Of a DNA stretch of 64,000 bases, positions 20,882 to 31,845 are shown in pieces. A program made the translations under genes and the position numbers. This stretch comes from Flaveria trinervia. Taxonomy: Eukaryota > Streptophyta > Magnoliopsida > Asterales > Asteraceae. Position 1 is the first letter of the stretch, and each line of letters begins with the position of its first letter. The DNA lies in NCBI GenBank assembly GCA_025506515.1, contig CM046457.1:41287541-41351540 (forward strand). Direction: 5' to 3'. The notes below the pieces were generated by a model. The model ran no database searches. It was not told the DNA's origin and was given only the letters and a program-made list of their open reading frames with translations.

Positions 20882-23525
20882 CTACTTCCCCACTATGAGT
20901 CTGTATGACACTCTTGTATAGGCCTCAAGGAAGGTAATTTGTTCTTCCATGGTCAGCTCTTCAGCACCTCCTTCAAATAATGATTCTGGCCCATAGTACT
21001 CAGATAGGTATTTGACCTGTTTCCCATTCTTTAGCTCCACAGTTGTTATTATTCTATAAGCAAATTCATCAGGGTGATTACCCTCTAGGAACAACTGGAG
21101 CTCATTCTTTCTGACTTCCTCAAGCCTCTTATATACTAACCCCTTTTTCACCATTTTATTTTCCAGCATCTTCTGTGGGGTTAGGTTAGCTTTATAGGCT
21201 TTCTTGAAGTCATCTAGGATTTCCCAGGGTGATACTACAAAGACCAGTGAGATCACTTCATCTATAATCTTTTTCACCTGGCCAATGTATCTCTGTGGAA
21301 TGTTTTTCTTGTGAATCCTATGAGACACCCTGGGATCAGGCCAAATCCTCACTCTCTCCTTTTGATATTGAAATGTATGCTTAAGAGTGTATAATCTGAG
21401 AGCATGCTTCTTCATATTGATGATAGAAGATGTGGCTGCATATGCTTTGTCAACCCTCCTCAACAATTCCTCATCGTGTTGTTTGTGAAGCTCTTCTTCT
21501 TCTAGCTTCACTTTCACAATTTGTCTTTGAGTTTCAGGAGTAATTTTTGGAGAGTGACTTGTGGCCTTCGGAAACTGTATAACAGCTGAGAGTGGCAGCC
21601 TATCTTCATCTTCATCATCATCTTCTTCATCATCTTCTAGCCTCAATACCCTTCTCTTCTTCTTTTGGGGTACATCATCGGCTATTGGTTTTGAGGGTAA
21701 GAGAGTTGGTTTGGTGGGTTGCTGTTTTGGTGGTTTTGGTATGGGAATGTTGACAGGCTGTTCTAGCATTTTGGAGGTGAGTGTGGCTTTAGATTGCTTG
21801 GCTAGTCATGTCCTACTCCCAGCACGAGCTTCATTCAAAGCTTCAATAACTAATCCTTTAGTGTATACTTCAGACGAACAGATCTTGGTGGTTATTGCCA
21901 AGATGCTGTCCCTGGACCAAGCCTTGATTTTGATCATTGATCTTCCAAGATATTTTGCTATAAACCTGATCATGATCTCCAGCCTTTCTCTTTCTAACAC
22001 ATCATAACTTGCCCATCTAGTTTGGATTTCTTCAATCTCTAATCTTCTGATCTCAGAGTCAAGTTTGTCAGTGTCATGGCCTTGCCTAAACAACTGATCA
22101 ATGATGTTATCATTGATCTGTTGTGTTCAGCATCAGCCTCTTTCACCATCAACTCCAAGGTAGTCTCCTTTCCATTCTTTCTTTTCTTTGATTTCTCCAT
22201 GTCAGCTTCCTACTCCTTCTCTTTTTCAGTCTCCACAGCCAACTCCTTCTCATTTTCCACTTCTGTCACATCTGTTTCTTTCTTTTTCTCTTTCCTCTCT
22301 GCACTCCTCTTTCTTTTTGCTTTCACTGACTGAATCTCCCCTTTTTTGGTTGCATTGGTTGCAAGGGTTTGATTGTCAGAAAGCTGTTTGCCCATAACTT
22401 CCTCTATCAAGGGTTGTATTATTGAGGAAAGCCTCTCATCAATGGTTTTGATCACTATATCAGTGATTATAGGTGTGATGAGAGGTAGGGAATTTTGAAA
22501 GATAACAGCTATTTGCTCAGGGGGGTTCTGTTCCTGAGAAATAGTGCCAGAAGCAGAGGCAGGTGGCTGAGTATTTGGGAGTGGCTCTGTGTTTGGGAGA
22601 CCTTCAGATGAAGGTGCCATCTGTGGGGTTTGAGAGGCAGATGGTCTTTGATCCTCAGAAGTTTTGGCAAGCAGCTCTTTGAGTCTGCTCACCTCCTCTT
22701 CCAGGATGGTGTTTTGGGCTAACACATCGTAAAAGAAGCCCAGGTCATCATCAGTAGTTACTGAATCACCTGACCTCCTGATATAATCAGGATGAACATG
22801 CACTGAGTGTAGATCAGTTGTAGCATGTGCCCCTTTGTCTGGGAACTGGGGACTTCCTGCCTCAGGACTATGTCCTTCATCAGCAGTTGCCTCTGGTAAG
22901 GTCTTAGTGATGTTACCAACTACATCCTGATCATATGCTGAAGCAGGATAAGTGGCAGCCTCACCAGAAGTTCCAATCTCTTTTCCTACACTAGGAGATG
23001 GAACATTGTAACCCCTATGCTGTGGGTTAGCAGATGCACTTTGGTCCTCCCCCTCAATGGTAGAGGTATTCCCAGTTGTAATTGGTATCTCGGGAGGGGG
23101 TGAGGAGTGCAACTGAGTCAGCACTTTTGCAACAATTAATGTAGGACTTTGGGGGGCGGTTGCAGTGGGAGATTGGGTAGAAGCAGATTGCACCCCGGGT
23201 GAACGGTGCTCTTCAATGGTAACCCTCTCAAGTGAGATAGGTTCCAGCAGTGTGGGTTCCCCAATATTGGTTGCAACAGGATCCTGTTGAGAGGATACCT
23301 GTGCAACTTTGGCAGGTTGAGTCTTTAACATAACTAGGGGGGGTTCATACCAGTATGTGGTTCCTATGTTTGTGGTACAGGGGCATCCTCAGGGGACTCA
23401 TTTCCCTGAGTAGCCTTTTTGGCTTTTTGGATTTGTGTTTGGTGGGGACTTTGGATCTGGAGGTGGTGGCTGTGGGTTCCAACTGCGTGGGTTTTCGCAG
23501 CTTGGCAGCCTGTTTCAGTATTTGG
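20882..23525 (-). pseudogene. M1 additional ORF, N-terminal domain deleted
   Basis: Only the middle and C-terminal parts remain. A proline/serine/threonine-rich segment (23331-22210, 373 codons) ends at an in-frame TAG in a Lys/Glu-rich tract. A helical segment follows (22093-21806, RRLEIEEIQTRWASYDVLER). The C-terminal 295 codons (21769-20882) begin with an acidic run (LEDDEEDDDEDEDRLPLS) and continue through RVDKAYAATSSIINMKKHAL and RIWPDPRVSHRIHKKNIPQR. Compared with M2, about 1.6 kb is missing: the hairpin array, the promoter-like box, the start codon and the FW domain. The deletion joins pol's 3' flank to the sequence after the YPRF motif. No membrane segment is visible. The function is unknown. 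Confidence 0.8.
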
Positions 23526-23633
23526 ATCAGTAGTTGTAACTTTATAAGTTGTTTTAACAGAATCAGTACTATATGTGATATGGTCACTAAAGATCATTAG
23601 TACTTATTTACTGAGATCATCAGTAGTTATCAC

Positions 23634-24901
23634 TTATTCTAGCTGCAGCATACCAAGCCGTAACACTAGGTTTTGGAAAGTTGAACTATCCAAAGGCTTA
23701 GTAAAAATGTCTGCAAGCTCATCAGCACTAGGCACAAACTTAGGATCAATCAGACCTTTTTCAAAACAATCCCTAATAAAATGATGTCTGATCTCTATAT
23801 GATTGGTCCTAGAGTGCTGGACTGGATTTTTGACAATGCACAGAGCTGAAGCACTATCCATTAATAATGGAGTCTTAGTCTCTGTAATGCCATAATCCAA
23901 AAGTTGGTTCTGAAGCCAGAGTACCTGAGAAGTACAACTTGCAGCTGCAATGTACTCTGCTTCAGCAGTGGATGTAGCAACAGATGTTTGTTTCTTACAC
24001 TGCCAAGAAATCAAACAGTTGCCTAGGAATTGACATCCACTAGAAGTTGACTTTCTAGTTAACTTGCACCCTGCATAGTCACTATCTGAAAAAGCAACTA
24101 ATTTGCAAGAGTGACCAGTGGAATACCATAAACCTAGAGATTGTGTACCTTGAAAATATCTAAAGATCCTCTTGACTGCAATCAAATGAGACTCTTTAGG
24201 AGCAGCCTGAAATCTAGCACAGACACAAGTAGCGAACATGATATCTGGTCTAGAAGCTGTTAAATACATCAAGGACCCAATCATACATCTGTAAAGTGTT
24301 TCATCAACAGCTTTACCTTTCTGATCTGCATCCAGTTGTGTGGTGTTGCACATGGGAGTAGAACAGGGCTTACAATTTTGTAAATCAAACTTGTTCAAAA
24401 GATCTTTTGTATATTTTGACTGATGAATAAAGGTTCCATCAGCCTTTTGTTTGATTTGCAATCCTAGAAAGAACTGTAATTCTCCCATTGCACTCATTTC
24501 AAACCTCTTTTTCATTAATTTGGTAAAATCATCACACAACTGGGGATCAGAGGATGCAAAAATAATATCATCAACATAAATTTGAACAAGTACCTTATGC
24601 TGATCCACCTTCTTAATAAATAAAGTTTTATCTATGGAGCCTCTAGTGAAATTATTCTTAAGAAGAAAAGTGGAAAATGTCTCATACCAGGCTCTAGGAG
24701 CTTGTTTCAACCCATAAAGATCCTTATCAAGTTTATACACCCATTCAGGATGTTTATTATCCTCAAAACCTGGTGGTTGACACACATAAACTTCTTCTTT
24801 TATTTTACCATATAAAAATGCACTTTTGACATCCATTTGAAAAACTTTAAGATGATGGAATGCAGCATAGGCTAAGAACAATCTAATTGCCTCTAGTCTG
24901 G
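23634..24901 (-). pseudogene. pol: M1 pol: reverse transcriptase and RNase H
   Basis: An intact 415-codon frame runs from FLAYAAFHHLKVFQMDVKSA through YVDD (24567-24578, QIYVDDIIFASS), LQFFLGLQIKQ, GSLMYLTASRPDIM and RNase H (SDSDYAGC, STAEAEY, MDSASALC) to the stop after LGMLQLE. The reverse transcriptase N-terminus lies upstream in another frame because of a frameshift near 24950 (within VVQGF...). The motifs are typical SIRE/Maximus. All catalytic residues that can be seen are present. Confidence 0.93.
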
Positions 24902-26483
24902 CTACAGGGGCAAAGGTTTCATCATAATCAATACCCTCTTCTTGTGAAACCCCTGTACAACCAGTCTAGCCTTGTTCTTAACAATAAGCCCATTTTCATC
25001 AGTTTTATTCCTAAACACCCATTTAGTGCCTATTGCACACTTACCTGGGGGTAGAGGAACCAGTTTCCACACTTGCTGTTTCTTGAACTGAAGTAGCTCA
25101 AGCTGCATGGCTTCAACCCATCCATTGTCTCTTAAAGCAACATCATAGTTCTTTGGCTCTAGCTGACTGATGAAGAGAGCATAGAAGCAGAAGTTAGACA
25201 ATTGACTTCTTGTTGAAACTCCAGCATTAATATCACCAATGATTTGAGACATTGGGTGATTCTTCAGCTCTTGATAAACAATGATATCTATGCAAGTGTT
25301 TGTAGAACCTTCAGCAGCAGCAGATGTTGATGCAGACTCTTGAAACCAAGAATTTGATGGTAACTCAAAATATGTTGAGGAATCAGAAATCTCATCAGCA
25401 TTTGTTGTGGATGGAACTGCTGAAGCTACAGGAACATCAAGTTTAGCAGACTCAGGCAGTTGGTCACTAAACTTGAATAGGTGAGTATTGATATTATCAT
25501 CATCATCATCAATACCACCAGGTGGAAAACATGCCGCAGAAGATGATTTATCCACATGATCCGCAACAACTGGAGGTTGATAAGGAACATATTGCAGTAT
25601 GTCCAAATCAAACAACTCCATAGGGTTTTGTGGAATCTTGTCCATTGGAGATTCATTAAACTTCACATGCAAAGTCTCTTCAACTATCTTTGTTCTGCAG
25701 TTGAAGACTCTGTATGCTTTGCAAGTAGATGAATTACCAATAAAATACCCTGCATTCACCTTAGGATCAAATTTTTTGAGTTGATCCTTTGTGTTGAGAA
25801 TAAAACAGGGACACCCAAATGCTTTGAAAAATGAAACTAGAGGAGCCAAGTGATGTAGAACTTCATATGGAGTCTTCATTAACCTCTGATTTACTAAGGC
25901 TCTATTCTGCACATAGCAAGCTGTGTTAACAGCTTCAGCCCAAAAGGTCAGTGGCAAACCAGAGTCAGCCAACATAGACCTTGCAGCTTCAATTAGGGTC
26001 CTGTTCTTTCTCTCCACTACTCCATTTTGTTCTGGAGTCCTTGGGATGCTAAACTGCCTTTTGATTCCCTTTGAAAGATAAAATTCATCAAGTATATGGT
26101 TTCTGAATTCAGTTCCATTGTCACTCCTGATACACTTGACTGAAAGAGAATACTGCTTCTCAACATACAACACAAAGTTGATAATCTTCTGAGCAACCTC
26201 ATCCTTTGAGTGTAGAAAGAAAGTCCATGCAAATCTGGAGTAATCATCCACAATTACCAGACATTATTTCTTCTTTGCCATGCTCATCACTCTCACAGGA
26301 CCAAATAGATCCATATGCAGTAGTTGCAAGCAGGCAGTGGACTTAGGCACATCAATAAGAGGGAATGAGACTTTGTGTTGTTTTCCTTTTAAACAAGCAG
26401 TGCAGGTTTCATCACAGTGGAACTCCTTTATTGGTAAACCTCTCACTAAACTATTGTGGATCAGCTGATTCATGTTTTTGAAA
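24902..26483 (-). pseudogene. pol: M1 pol: integrase and reverse transcriptase N-terminus
   Basis: The integrase zinc-binding part (FHCDETCTACLKGKQ) and HMDLFGPV (first Asp) are read to an in-frame TAA at 26264-26266, where M2 has a Tyr codon TAC. The frame continues with VDDYSRFAWTFFLH, RSDNGTEF (second Asp), NGVVERKNRT (Glu) and the C-terminal domain (GNSSTCKAYRVFN). An acidic/serine linker follows, then the start of reverse transcriptase (VWKLVPLPPGKCAIGTKWVF). A frameshift near 24950 ends it. Confidence 0.92.
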
Positions 26484-26966
26484 TTAACACGACCTAGCCT
26501 TCTTGCCACAGTTTAGATTCCTGAGGAGAGGCTTTGAAAATAGGCAAGGATGGCCTCTGAGATCTATTTTCTTGGAAAGATCTAAGGCATACACTCTTCC
26601 TGTCCTGTTGACCCTAAGGAGAGTGTGATCATCCAACACCTTATCAATCAAATTCAGAACTTTGGATGACAGAATCCTGCAGTTCTGACTGGTGAAAAGA
26701 GCAACATGGCCTTTATCACACATTTGACTGACACTTAAGAGATTGTACTTGAGATTTTCCACATATTTAACATCATCAAACTTTATTTCTCCATTGGAGA
26801 CAAAGCCTTTTCTAATGATGTAACCCTTAGCATCATTGCCAAAAGAAACAAACCCCTTCTTTCCTTGAGAGTAGTCATGAAGAAAAGAGCTGTTCCCTGT
26901 CATATGCATAGATCCCCCACTGTCTACATACCAGATGCTACTTTGGCATGTTGAAGAACCCTGCAA
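26484..26966 (-). pseudogene. pol: M1 pol: aspartic protease
   Basis: SSIWYVDSGGSMHMTGN holds the protease active site DSG at 26913-26924. Most Copia proteases have DSGA or DSGC; here the fourth residue is Gly, as in M3. NLLSVSQMCDKG is the usual block after the protease. The frame shifts just before the GAG-pre-integrase WHRRLG-type block. Confidence 0.88.
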
Positions 26967-27643
26967 TCATAAACAATTAGTTAGTTTTTGAGACCCAAAC
27001 CTTTTTGGTATTGGGTCTGTTCATATCAACAGATGGTAAACTAACAGACTTGCTATGAATAACAGCCTGAGGGGATGGAGATGGTGAAGAAGAAGAATCC
27101 TTTGGCATGGATTTTCTTCTTTGTGGTTTCAACGCAGGAGCATCTAATTGGTTGACTCTCCCCAATAGATGTTAAACCATCATAACAAGTTGTGTCTGAT
27201 TTTGTGATAAAGCCTTCAGCTCATCAGACACATTAGTGCTTGAGTTTGATGGGTTCCTGTGTTGTACCATCTCTCTTTAAGCAACCTCAGTTGTTCCTGT
27301 TTAACCCCTTTCTTTTTGGATTTCCTTTTGGATTTTGGGGTCACAGGTTTTGATGTTGCTAGTACAAATTGGTTTCAAACTCAGTTTTCATTTTATCCAT
27401 TTTCTCTTTAATGTTTCCATTATGTTTGAGTTTGGAGCCCTTTTTATACCAGCAATCATCAGTAAGATGATTGAATAAGCCACATATTTCACATGGCTTT
27501 TTCTTCATCTTAAGTTGATCATCTGCTGAAGAAGATGAAACTACTGAAGACTTGTTCTTCAGCAGTTTGCTATCCGTACTAGCAGTTTTCTTCCCTTAGT
27601 ACCTGCTTTCTTGATATCTTCTTCAGTAGTTTTCCCACCCTTT
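26967..27643 (-). pseudogene. gag: M1 gag C-terminal region with second zinc knuckle
   Basis: A Lys/Ser-rich region in interrupted frames. Near 27456-27518 a second knuckle of the CX2CX4HX4C type (CEICGLFNHLTDDC) can be read, followed by WYKKGSKLK. M3 has a homologous one near 49555-49600. In the parent element this part presumably joined gag and protease in one frame. Confidence 0.65.
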
Positions 27644-29839
27644 CTACTTGCAATTTTCTTCCTCTAGTACATGCAGTAGTTGGGCTTGTTCTCCAGGTGT
27701 TATGACATTCTTTTTAGTACTTTCAGTACTTTGTGAAATACCACCTGGAGTGATCAACTTTTTGATCATGTGAGTGTCAGCATTTGAACCATCAACATCA
27801 GCTGATAGGTTCTGAGAGGAATTAATGCCGACTTCTACTTCTGATGGTGTTGTATCATATAGTATATCACATGATGAAAAGGATTGGTTATTGCTTTCAC
27901 CATCAGATTCTACCTCTGCTCTGGGAGTAAAATATGTAGGAGGAGCAGTGTGATTATAACCAATGCCAAACTTCACATTGGAAGCAGATTGCTTACTAAG
28001 AAGCATTTCAAAATCCTTGCAAGAATTTACCCATCGATCACACTCTACCTGGGTAGTTGCAAGTGTTTCTTTGAGGTCTCTGTACTTCTCTAGAAGTATC
28101 TCTTCCCTAGGCTTATCATCAGTGATTTGGCATTTAAGTTTGTAAATCTCATCATTCTTATCATTAAGCACAAACTCAAATTCAGCTTTTCTTTTGGTAA
28201 TTATTTGTTCTAGCTCAATGTTCTTGTTAATTAAAGCTACATTTTCTTCTCTAATAGATGCAAATACGGCTATGCATGTTTTAGAACATAATTTGGCTTT
28301 TGCCTCAGAGGATACCTGTGATACCTGTGGTGTAGAGACATTAGAGTATGAAGTATCAACAGACTCCAAAGCCATAAGAGCTAGATTTCCAAAAGGACTG
28401 TCACCACCATGTTGACCAGCACCAGAGAACAGTTGTTCATGACCATACAAATCATCTGGTAAACTGCTCCAGTCAACAACTCCTGGGGTGAAAAAGCTGT
28501 GTTGTTGAGGTTGAGTTTGTTGATGAGATTGGGAAGGTTGAGGTTGAGGTAATGCATGTGGTTGTTGTGCAATTGGAGCTTGAACCGGATTTGGCTGAGG
28601 CATGTAATAGCAGGGAAAAGGATATGACATTGGACCCTGGGGGACAAAGTATGCAGGAGATACAGGGTGTGAATGATGACCAGAACCAGCAGGATGTTGC
28701 CCTCTGTTTTGTGGACTAGTGCTAGGAAAAGTCACAAAGGGTGCAGAAGAGTTAGATCCAGTTGATCTACACTCTCTTGCAAAGTGTCCAAGCCTTTGGC
28801 ATTTGAGACACCTCAACTTACTCTTGTCAAAACTAACTTTGGTTTTGCCAGAGAGTCCAGGAAATTTCCTGCTAGTTTTCTTGTAGAACTTCTGAGATCT
28901 GATATTAACTAAGGCCATTTGGCTTAGAATATCCATCTCTTCTAAATCCTCATCAGCAATTCCTTTCAGATCATCTATGATGAAGCATAGATTGTCACTA
29001 TTACTGCTAGAATGACTATCAATACCAACAAATGCATGATCAGAACTGTTTGAAGAGAAATCAATATGCTCATCATAATTTCTTTCAGATGCAGCATATT
29101 CTGACTCATGACCAACCAAGGCAGTGCTCCCTGGTACAAAGTCATCAGTGAGCTTTCCTGATGATGACAGTTTCCTTTTCTGCTCTATCTCTCTTTCGAA
29201 TGTAAGCAGTTTCCCATGAAGTTGGGTGAGAGATAGGCTATCCAGATTTGCACTAGAGCGTAGGACAATAGTGTATGTGTCCCATCTCTCAGGCAATGAT
29301 CTGAGGAATCTGTTATTCATCTGGCTGTTGGTGTATTCCTCTTTCACCATTTTCAGCTCAGAGATTAAACAGGAAAAACGCTCAAACTGTTGAGTCAGTG
29401 TCTCACCCTTTCTATGAGAGAATGTCTCATATTGTTGGGCGAGGATTTCTCTATTGTTTGCTAAGACCTCATCAGTTCTATCGAATTGTTCCTTTAGTGC
29501 ATTCCAGAGGTCATGAGCAGTTTCATGATGCATAAGCCCTGAATAGATTTCATTCGGCAGTGCCATGGCCAGAATTCCATGGGCTTTAGCATCAATCTCA
29601 AACAGTTTCCTATCTTCATCTGAGTATTGTTCCTTCTTCTTCAAAACCATTTGATTGGTTTCCGGATTGTTCACCATAGGCTTATGTGGTGCATGTACCA
29701 CAGATGTCCAACAACCTGAATTGTTAACAGACAGGTGATGAAGCATCCTTCGTTGCCATATGTTATACTCAGTCCTAACCAGCATCAGAGGCTTGGTTGC
29801 GGAACCGGTATTGTGAGGGTCATTAGAAGGAGTATTCAT
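27644..29839 (-). CDS. gag: M1 gag, long intact frame (731 codons from the conserved ATG)
   Basis: This is the longest open frame in the window. The ATG at 29860 gives 738 codons, but the Met at 29839 (MNTPSNDPHNTG) matches the first Met of M3 gag (MTTPSNDPHNTG) and is the likelier start. The N-terminal ~220 residues form the Copia UBN2-type capsid domain (YNIWQRRMLHHL, HDLWNALKEQFDRT, QFERFSCLISELK, FLRSLPERWDTY). A zinc knuckle CLKCQRLGHFAREC lies at about residues 344-357. A Pro/Gln-rich stretch (about 380-470) and a long coiled coil (about 525-610, IELEQIITKRKAEFEF) follow. Gag packages the RNA into particles. This copy could still be translated, and might package related elements in trans. 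Confidence 0.9.
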   Translation of the reverse strand: MNTPSNDPHNTGSATKPLMLVRTEYNIWQRRMLHHLSVNNSGCWTSVVHAPHKPMVNNPETNQMVLKKKEQYSDEDRKLFEIDAKAHGILAMALPNEIYSGLMHHETAHDLWNALKEQFDRTDEVLANNREILAQQYETFSHRKGETLTQQFERFSCLISELKMVKEEYTNSQMNNRFLRSLPERWDTYTIVLRSSANLDSLSLTQLHGKLLTFEREIEQKRKLSSSGKLTDDFVPGSTALVGHESEYAASERNYDEHIDFSSNSSDHAFVGIDSHSSSNSDNLCFIIDDLKGIADEDLEEMDILSQMALVNIRSQKFYKKTSRKFPGLSGKTKVSFDKSKLRCLKCQRLGHFARECRSTGSNSSAPFVTFPSTSPQNRGQHPAGSGHHSHPVSPAYFVPQGPMSYPFPCYYMPQPNPVQAPIAQQPHALPQPQPSQSHQQTQPQQHSFFTPGVVDWSSLPDDLYGHEQLFSGAGQHGGDSPFGNLALMALESVDTSYSNVSTPQVSQVSSEAKAKLCSKTCIAVFASIREENVALINKNIELEQIITKRKAEFEFVLNDKNDEIYKLKCQITDDKPREEILLEKYRDLKETLATTQVECDRWVNSCKDFEMLLSKQSASNVKFGIGYNHTAPPTYFTPRAEVESDGESNNQSFSSCDILYDTTPSEVEVGINSSQNLSADVDGSNADTHMIKKLITPGGISQSTESTKKNVITPGEQAQLLHVLEEENCK

Positions 29840-30052
29840 CTTAGATTCAACCAAATTCAATTACGCTATAGCAGATTTAGAACAAAACACAACAAACCAA
29901 ATTGAACCAAGAGAGATCTCAAAATGAATAAACGAAAGCGGCAGAAATTCAATAATCTATAACCAGTTCTTGCAAAGGTGCTAATTCAATCAAACATAGA
30001 TATCAAATAGCAGTTTCAATGATCAATTGTTAGATCGAACAATGATTAACCA

Positions 30053-30064
30053 GCTCTGATACCA
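30053..30064 (-). other. M1 primer-binding site
   Basis: TGGTATCAGAGC on the minus strand, two bases after the 5' LTR. It is complementary to the 3' end of plant initiator Met-tRNA, the usual primer for Copia reverse transcription. Confidence 0.92.
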
Positions 30065-30066
30065 TT

Positions 30067-30958
30067 TGTTAGGATCAGTGATCTACGTTTGATTGATTTG
30101 AGAGTATAGCAGCAGAAAACAAACAATGAATTAGCCAATCCACAAGACCACTAAAGATATTCAAGGTAAGAACAAACGGTTATAGACAAAGAGAATTCTG
30201 AAAAGATATTTCATTCAATATTCTCTTTCGTGGTAACAAAATGTCACACATACAATTAGGTCAACACCTCTTATATAAGAGATGTGACGTCTGCTGATGT
30301 CACTTGATAGTGACATCTAACAGAATTTATTCAAACTACTGATAATTAACACAACTACTCGAGATGTCAAACAGCTGACATCTTCTTACAAAAATGCTAA
30401 GTGTTAACTATCACTACAACTACTGAAAAGAAAACTACTGAAACTACAACGACTGAAGAACATGCTCTTCAGTCGTTTTACAAATATTGAAACAAAAAGA
30501 AAACTACTGAAAGGAAACCATCACAACAACTGGAGAATGCTTCTTCAGCTGTTGTAACAAACTCTGAAGGCTTCAGTACTTGTACTTGAACTTCAGCTGT
30601 TGTCATCAGCTGATGTCTTCAGTCTTTGTACTTCAGCCGTTGATCTTCAGTACTTTGTTCTTCAGCTGTTGATCTTCAGACTTTGGTCTTCAGCTGTTGA
30701 AGTCTTCAGTACTTTAGTCTTCAGCTGTTGAAGTCTTCAGTACTTTAGTCTTCAGTTGTTGATCTTCAGACTTTGGTCTTCAGCTGTTGAAGTTTTCAGT
30801 ACCTTAGTCTTCAGCTGTTGAAGTCTTCAGTACTTAGTCTTCAGCTGTTGATCTTCAGACTTTGGTACAACAGCTGATCAAGTCTTCAGCAGTTGTTGTG
30901 ATGTCTGTAGGACTTAGAGGTTTTTCTGATCATGCTCATTGGTTCTTTTGGTCCAACA
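30067..30958 (-). repeat. M1 5' LTR (892 bp)
   Basis: On the plus strand it reads TGTTAGGATC...GGTCCAACA. The TATA box is at 30271-30278 with TGACGTC at 30285-30291. The CTTCAG-word array lies at about 30540-30870. It lacks the 28-bp duplication of the partner LTR. Confidence 0.92.
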
Positions 30959-30963
30959 TGAAT
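30959..30963. repeat. Target site duplication of M1, right copy
   Basis: TGAAT directly after the LTR terminus CCAACA, equal to 19739-19743. Confidence 0.9.
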
Positions 30964-31362
30964 CATATCTAAAATTGAAACTGGATTATTGATAAGACAT
31001 GTTTGCGAGTTTGTTGATGTATTAGTTTTAATCTAAAAGTGAAAATGATTTGATGATGATTAACTCAGTTGGTTTTTCATAGTCGAAGAAGAAGATGATG
31101 AACAGACAATCATATTTTAAATAAATAAAAAATAAAAAATAAAAAATAAAAGTTAATTTTTTTAGAAAGAAGTAAATCAAAATTAAAATGTTAGATAATG
31201 AATTTAAAATGAATAAAGATTAATGTTTTACAACTTGAAATCTCAATTCAAAAGTAAAAATAAAAAGGTCAAATTCAAAAGTCAAAATCAAAAGTCATAT
31301 GTAAAATAAATTTCATTAATCAATATTCAATGTTCTCATAATACTTTCGTTGTGTTTTGCAG
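30964..31362 (+). other. S2 spacer, second part
   Basis: AT-rich sequence with an (AAAAAT)n-like stretch at 31119-31150 and no gene. It ends in the splice-acceptor-like TTGTGTTTTGCAG that touches the additional ORF start. Confidence 0.6.
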
Positions 31363-31845
31363 ATGGCAGAATTAAAATTTGAGCCAAAGCATAATGTGGT
31401 TGCTTTCTTAAATGATGAAAATAGAGAAGCAATTGGATTTGAAGAAATTATCAGATTTCTGCTTAGAACAAAGTATGTATATGCTATGTGTGCAAGACCA
31501 ATGATCAATGGAAGAATGATTAAGAGATTTTGGAGAACTGCTCAGATTGAAAGAGATGATGAAGGAAACAAAGTGCTAAGAGCTTTTATTACAACAGAAA
31601 GAATGCTTGAGGTATCTGAAGAAGCAATCAGAATAGCTCTAAGACTTGGTGACAATGATCCTAAAGACTTATCAGAATATTCTTTCAATGAATGTAGAGA
31701 GGTTTTTATACAAATGGGTCATCCAGATCATTTTCCCAAAAAGAAATTTTTCAGAGCTAGAGTGTTTAAGCATTGGAAGCTTTTATGCTATATTTTGCAA
31801 CATTGCATGTCTAACGAAGTGCTGGTTGGGATTCATTCCCTGTAG
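31363..31845 (+). CDS. S2 additional ORF, N-terminal domain
   Basis: It starts at the ATG right after GCAG; an upstream TTG in the same frame is unlikely to be used. MAELKFEPKHNVVAFL matches the PKHN start of the S1 copy. The FW motif is in IKRFWRTAQIE, followed by SEEAIRIALRLGD and a basic helix. A frameshift near 31820 leads to the stop at 31845, while homology continues in another frame (DIASPIIALATNRRFNMSKW). No secretion signal is visible. The protein is unknown outside these elements as far as I can tell. Confidence 0.72.
   Translation: MAELKFEPKHNVVAFLNDENREAIGFEEIIRFLLRTKYVYAMCARPMINGRMIKRFWRTAQIERDDEGNKVLRAFITTERMLEVSEEAIRIALRLGDNDPKDLSEYSFNECREVFIQMGHPDHFPKKKFFRARVFKHWKLLCYILQHCMSNEVLVGIHSL

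Larger units (their letters stand above)
19744..30958 (-). mobile_element. M1: complete SIRE-like Copia retrotransposon (11.2 kb)
   Basis: Read on the minus strand: 5' LTR (30958-30067), primer-binding site, gag (29839-27644), protease, integrase, reverse transcriptase and RNase H (to 23634), a shortened additional ORF (to 20882), polypurine tract and 3' LTR (20663-19744). Ends are TGTTGGACC and GATCCTAACA, with the 5-bp target duplication TGAAT. By eye the LTRs differ by roughly 3-4 % plus a 28-bp duplication, so it is older than M3. Gag is open, but pol and the additional ORF are broken. Confidence 0.93.
19625..31362 (+). other. Putative S2 leader intron, now containing M1
   Basis: Donor AAAC|GTAAGT at 19625 and acceptor TTGTGTTTTGCAG ending at 31362, directly against ATGGCAGAA. 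Without M1 and one copy of its target duplication the intron would be about 515 bp, close to the 579 bp inferred for S1. The donor core and the pyrimidine-rich acceptor fit plant consensus. Splicing is inferred, not shown. Confidence 0.4.

Noticed and set aside
21561..22007. 148-codon plus-strand ORF with a long serine run, repeated at 41617-42063
   Set aside because: It is antisense to the acidic GAT-rich part of the additional ORF in M1 and M2; serine codons are the complement of the Asp/Glu run.
31119..31150. (AAAAAT)n stretch as a possible poly(A) tail of a LINE or SINE
   Set aside because: No retroposon body or target duplication adjoins it; it fits AT-rich spacer of S2.
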